Assembly: GCF_019805165.1 (NCBI RefSeq)
Contig: NZ_RWIJ01000102.1
Location: 62,001 to 126,000 of the forward strand
Direction of reading: 5' to 3'
DNA from: Azospirillum sp. 412522
Lineage (GTDB): Bacteria > Pseudomonadota > Alphaproteobacteria > Azospirillales > Azospirillaceae
Length of the DNA: 64,000 bases
Shown here: positions 61,366-64,000 of the stretch, in pieces
Numbering within the stretch: position 1 is the first letter of the stretch
How the letters are laid out: the number at the start of each line of letters is the position of its first letter
The notes under the pieces: model-generated
Database searches by the model: none
The model's input: only the letters and a program-made list of their open reading frames with translations
Told to the model about the DNA's origin: nothing
Made by a program: the position numbers and the translations under genes

Positions 61366-61377
61366 CGCCGGGATGTA

Positions 61378-61731
61378 TCAGGAGCGATGGCCCATTACCG
61401 AAGCTCGACTGTCCTCGACCGGAGTGGCAACACCACTCTCCACCTGCGCCTTCTCCCAGGCGGCTCGGTAGTGCGCCACCAGTGCCTCGGTTTCCTCGGT
61501 CTGGCTGCGCAGTTCGTAACCAGCGGATTCGAAGCTGGAAGACATGATCTCGGGTTCTTCCAGGAACAGGCGCCAGCACTCGCGGACATCGGATGTGGCG
61601 GTGTGATCCGTGTCACGCCCGAACTGTCGCTTGAACTCACTCTCCGACCGGAAATGAGCGATGTCGATTGTCTCCAGTTGAGATCTCGAGAAGCCGCCGA
61701 CAGGCTCCGCGACCTGAGTAAAGTGACGCAT
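61378..61731 (-). CDS. Hypothetical protein
   Basis: Protein of 117 residues with GAAGGG before the ATG at 61731. It is hydrophilic and helical (SESEFKRQFGRDTDHTATSD, then TEETEALVAHYRAAWEKAQ). No family was recognised. It lies downstream of the SNF2 helicase on the same strand, separated by about 140 bases. Confidence 0.5.
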   Translation of the reverse strand: MRHFTQVAEPVGGFSRSQLETIDIAHFRSESEFKRQFGRDTDHTATSDVRECWRLFLEEPEIMSSSFESAGYELRSQTEETEALVAHYRAAWEKAQVESGVATPVEDSRASVMGHRS

Positions 61732-61869
61732 CTTCAGCCCTTCGACCTGGTTGAGAAGAAATGATTGGGAGTTCGCGCCCGTAACCGGCGGCAGTCTTGA
61801 TAGAGCTCTTCGGCAGGCCAGCCAGAAGGAGTGAGGATGGCCTGGGCTGGCCTGCCGAAGAGGTACGCG

Positions 61870-63603
61870 CTACATCGCGATCGACGGGCACAACCGGTCC
61901 GGATCGGCATCCATGCCTTCCGCAAGGGAAGGGTTGTCCGCGGCATCGGTGACCTCGTCCAGTGCGGCGTCGATGACATCGCCCTTCATCGCGACCTTCT
62001 TCGTCATCGTGGCGTCGAAGCTGCCGTCCAGGACGAGGTGCTGGACGAGCACGGCATTGCGCTGCCCGATGCGGTGTGCGCGGTCCTCCGCCTGCTTCAT
62101 GATGCCGGGGGTCCAATCCTGCTCGGCGAAGATGACCGTCGACGCCGCCGTCAGCGTGATCGCCACGCCACAGGCCCGCATGCTGCCAACGAAAACCCGC
62201 CTCCGCCCGCCCTGAATGTCATCCTGGGCGCGCTGTCGTTCGGCGTCAGAAGTAGCGCCGGTGATCACCGCGGGCTCGTATCCCGCCTCGCGCAGACCGG
62301 CCACGATGCCCTCGATCACGTCGGTATGGTGGGCGAACACCAGCACCGCATCAGGCACCGAGCCGAGGACATCGGCGACATGCTCGACGGCCTGCGGCAC
62401 CTTCGCCAGGGCGGTGTCGTGTCGCAGACGCGACATCTCGTTGAACGCCGCGCTGCGACCGGCTTTCAGGTTGGCCACAGCCGCCCGGTACGCGGCCTCG
62501 TTGCCACCCACCTTGGCCGAGGCGACCGCGGCACGCAGGCGCTTCTCCTCCTGCTCAGCGCGCTCGAGCGCCTCACGCTCCGCGGCGACGACATTGCCGA
62601 GAGCCGGGCTGTCGCAGGGGAGCTCGACGACGGAGAACCGCTTCTCCGGTAGATCGGTCAGCACGTCGGCCTTGACGCGGCGCACCATCACTGACTGGCG
62701 CAGGACGTCCTGCAATTCATTAAGATTGCTGGCGCCGCTGGCGTCGAACCCGAACCGCGTGTGGCGCCCTTCGCAGTACCGGCTGGCGAAGCGGAAATAG
62801 TTGCTCGCCTCCGGTAGCCCCATCGCGTGCAGCATCGGGTAAAGTTCGATGGGCCGGTTCAAAATCGGCGTGCCGGTTAGGAACAACCGACGCTTGGCCG
62901 GGATCGGCGACTGCCCCTTGCCACCCAAGGCGGCCTTGGTTCGAGCCGTCTTCTCGTCTTTGAGCGCGTGCGCCTCATCGAAGACGACGATATCCCACTC
63001 CACGGAACGCAACCGTTCCGCGAGCTTGGACAGGATATCGTAGTTCACAATGACGACGTCCGTGCTCGGCCACACCTTCGTCGTCGCGATGCCGATGGTG
63101 AGCGGCTTGATCAGCCACTTGGTGAGCTCCCCACGCCAGTTGATCCGCGCGATCTTCGGACCAACGACGAGCGCACGCACCCGGGCACGAGTGGCAAGCT
63201 CCGTGTTGATGGTGCCGATGGCCTGGATCGTCTTCCCCAGACCCATCTCGTCCGCGATCAGGACGTCCTTGCGCGCCATCGCGTAGGCGATACCAGCCTT
63301 CTGGTACGGCAGGTAGGACAGCCCAGCCGGAACGGGGATCTCAACGTTGGCATCCGTCGCCCGCGACGCAGCCGCCGAAGCCTGCTTAAGAGCCGTTGCA
63401 GCGGCCGCCGCCGCCCGCAGTCCGAGAGCCGTCATCGGGTCGGCATGGGCTGCGAGCTTGACCGCGATCAGCGGGTCCGTCGTCCACCAGTGCTTCAGGG
63501 GCGCGGGCGCCCAGCGGAAGCCAGCATTCTTCGGCAGGTCGCGCTCTGAAAACTCGGTTTGGCATTCCCAACGGCCCGTGCCCGCGTTGTAGCTCAGGTT
63601 CAT
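61870..63603 (-). CDS. SNF2-family helicase (SMARCAL1-like)
   Basis: Superfamily 2 protein of 577 residues. The N-terminal 45 residues (FRWAPAPLKHWWTTDPLIAV) resemble the small DNA-binding module found before phage and plasmid SNF2 helicases. DEMGLGKT (118-125) is motif I and VVFDEAHALK motif II. The C-terminal lobe includes GVAITLTAASTVIFAEQDWT and AEDRAHRIGQRNAV (motifs V and VI). It should be an ATP-driven DNA translocase; related enzymes remodel forks or act in phage and plasmid defence. The start is the ATG at 63603. Confidence 0.93.
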   Translation of the reverse strand: MNLSYNAGTGRWECQTEFSERDLPKNAGFRWAPAPLKHWWTTDPLIAVKLAAHADPMTALGLRAAAAAATALKQASAAASRATDANVEIPVPAGLSYLPYQKAGIAYAMARKDVLIADEMGLGKTIQAIGTINTELATRARVRALVVGPKIARINWRGELTKWLIKPLTIGIATTKVWPSTDVVIVNYDILSKLAERLRSVEWDIVVFDEAHALKDEKTARTKAALGGKGQSPIPAKRRLFLTGTPILNRPIELYPMLHAMGLPEASNYFRFASRYCEGRHTRFGFDASGASNLNELQDVLRQSVMVRRVKADVLTDLPEKRFSVVELPCDSPALGNVVAAEREALERAEQEEKRLRAAVASAKVGGNEAAYRAAVANLKAGRSAAFNEMSRLRHDTALAKVPQAVEHVADVLGSVPDAVLVFAHHTDVIEGIVAGLREAGYEPAVITGATSDAERQRAQDDIQGGRRRVFVGSMRACGVAITLTAASTVIFAEQDWTPGIMKQAEDRAHRIGQRNAVLVQHLVLDGSFDATMTKKVAMKGDVIDAALDEVTDAADNPSLAEGMDADPDRLCPSIAM

Positions 63604-63681
63604 GATGTCACCGTACGATGCAGAGGTTGACGGAAAGCGGCTGACGTGTGGTTGGACGGCAAAGATGCTCCTGAGGGCTCA

Positions 63682-63906
63682 TTACATGCCTCCCGTTGCA
63701 ACCATCCGAGCGGCGCTCTCTGTCGTCGCACTGCCGATGCGCAGGACGCCGCCGTCGGGGAGTGAGCGCACAGCCCAGTGCCAGTGATCAGGGTGTTCGC
63801 AGAGTTCGACGGCCACCAGCTGCGCCCCCGCGTTACCGACCACGACGCCGACTTCGGTGACGACGCGGAGGCCAGTTGTTGCCTTCCGGAACTCGCGGCG
63901 GCTCAT
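63682..63906 (-). CDS. Small hypothetical protein
   Basis: Seventy-four residues (RVVTEVGVVVGNAGAQLVAV, then HPDHWHWAVRSLPDGGVLRI) forming a probable beta-rich domain. Its ATG overlaps the TGA of the upstream gene (ATGA), so the two are translationally coupled. No family was recognised. Confidence 0.5.
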   Translation of the reverse strand: MSRREFRKATTGLRVVTEVGVVVGNAGAQLVAVELCEHPDHWHWAVRSLPDGGVLRIGSATTESAARMVATGGM

Positions 63907-64000
63907 ACGCTGCCTCCCTCGGGCTGGACGGCAGCACGGCCCTTGTCAGTCAGGCTCCATTCGTACATGCGGCTGTTCGCCCCGCTTGGCTTGCCCGTGA
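63903..64000 (-). CDS. C-terminal end of a gene continuing outside the window
   Basis: About 31 residues ending NSRMYEWSLTDKGRAAVQPE and GGSV then TGA. WSLTDKGRAAV resembles the end of a winged-helix DNA-binding protein, but too little is visible to name a family. Confidence 0.45.
   Translation of the reverse strand, partial: TGKPSGANSRMYEWSLTDKGRAAVQPEGGSV

Noticed and set aside
1..64000. Search by eye for CRISPR arrays, tRNA and rRNA genes, and complete insertion sequences.
   Set aside because: No regularly spaced repeats of CRISPR type, no rRNA or tRNA cloverleaf, and no complete transposase gene with flanking terminal repeats were recognised.

Overview
This window looks like part of a large plasmid or chromid of a GC-rich alphaproteobacterium, most likely a Rhodospirillales member related to Azospirillum or Skermanella. 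The reasons are a Ros/MucR-type regulator, an imuA-imuB-dnaE2 mutagenesis cassette preceded by an alphaproteobacterial LexA box (GTTC-N7-GTTC), a plasmid-type replicase gene plus a second broken copy of it, a DotA/TraY-like conjugation protein, and many small lineage-specific hypothetical genes. The taxon is inferred from gene content. No rRNA, tRNA or CRISPR array was recognised.

Layout. 0-5.5 kb: a 5'-open hypothetical gene, a MucR-like regulator and a compact hxsD-hxsB-hxsC-hxsA operon (His-Xaa-Ser radical SAM peptide-modification system). 5.6-9 kb: an AT-rich accessory patch with a DUF3800-like protein, an SDR fragment and a two-gene unit resembling the Kiwa anti-phage system (kwaA-kwaB). 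9.2-14.8 kb: dnaE2, imuB and imuA under a LexA box. 15-18 kb: a single-domain response regulator, a DUF202 membrane protein, and an ArsR/SRPBCC pair whose probable operator covers the start codon. 18.1-20.1 kb: a replicase-like protein. 20.1-28.3 kb: a defence-like island with a PD-(D/E)XK nuclease-like protein, DUF3644, XRE-ImmA/IrrE plus PIN-like pair, Abi_C protein and RecD2-type helicase. 28.3-29.5 kb: a scar of metal-efflux genes (RND transporter, small periplasmic protein, copper ATPase), all truncated, frameshifted or fused.

30-38 kb: mostly hypothetical genes, a DEDDh exonuclease and a 1-kb gene-poor segment with iteron-like 21-bp repeats. 38-43.4 kb: an orphan DNA methyltransferase with a clear terminator, and an operon of an FtsH-like AAA/M41 protease with a metallophosphoesterase. 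43.4-47.2 kb: a DotA/TraY-like protein with a membrane partner. 47-53 kb: small hypothetical genes, an amber-interrupted small gene and an inverted, frameshifted 3' fragment of the replicase gene. 53-60 kb: a tyrosine-phosphatase-like protein and ordinary metabolic genes (MocR regulator, PaiB-like protein, MYG1 family, PEP mutase/isocitrate lyase family, MFS transporter). 60-64 kb: a very acidic protein, an SNF2 helicase and small genes.

The most unusual signal is a family of intergenic hairpins (at about 30.9, 31.0, 51.8-52.0, 60.2-60.5 and 61.3 kb). They share a loop core close to TGAGGTC, while their stems differ in sequence between copies yet stay self-complementary. This pattern suggests a conserved structured element or protein-binding site of the replicon. 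All functional calls are from reading sequence and translated motifs; no database search was run.
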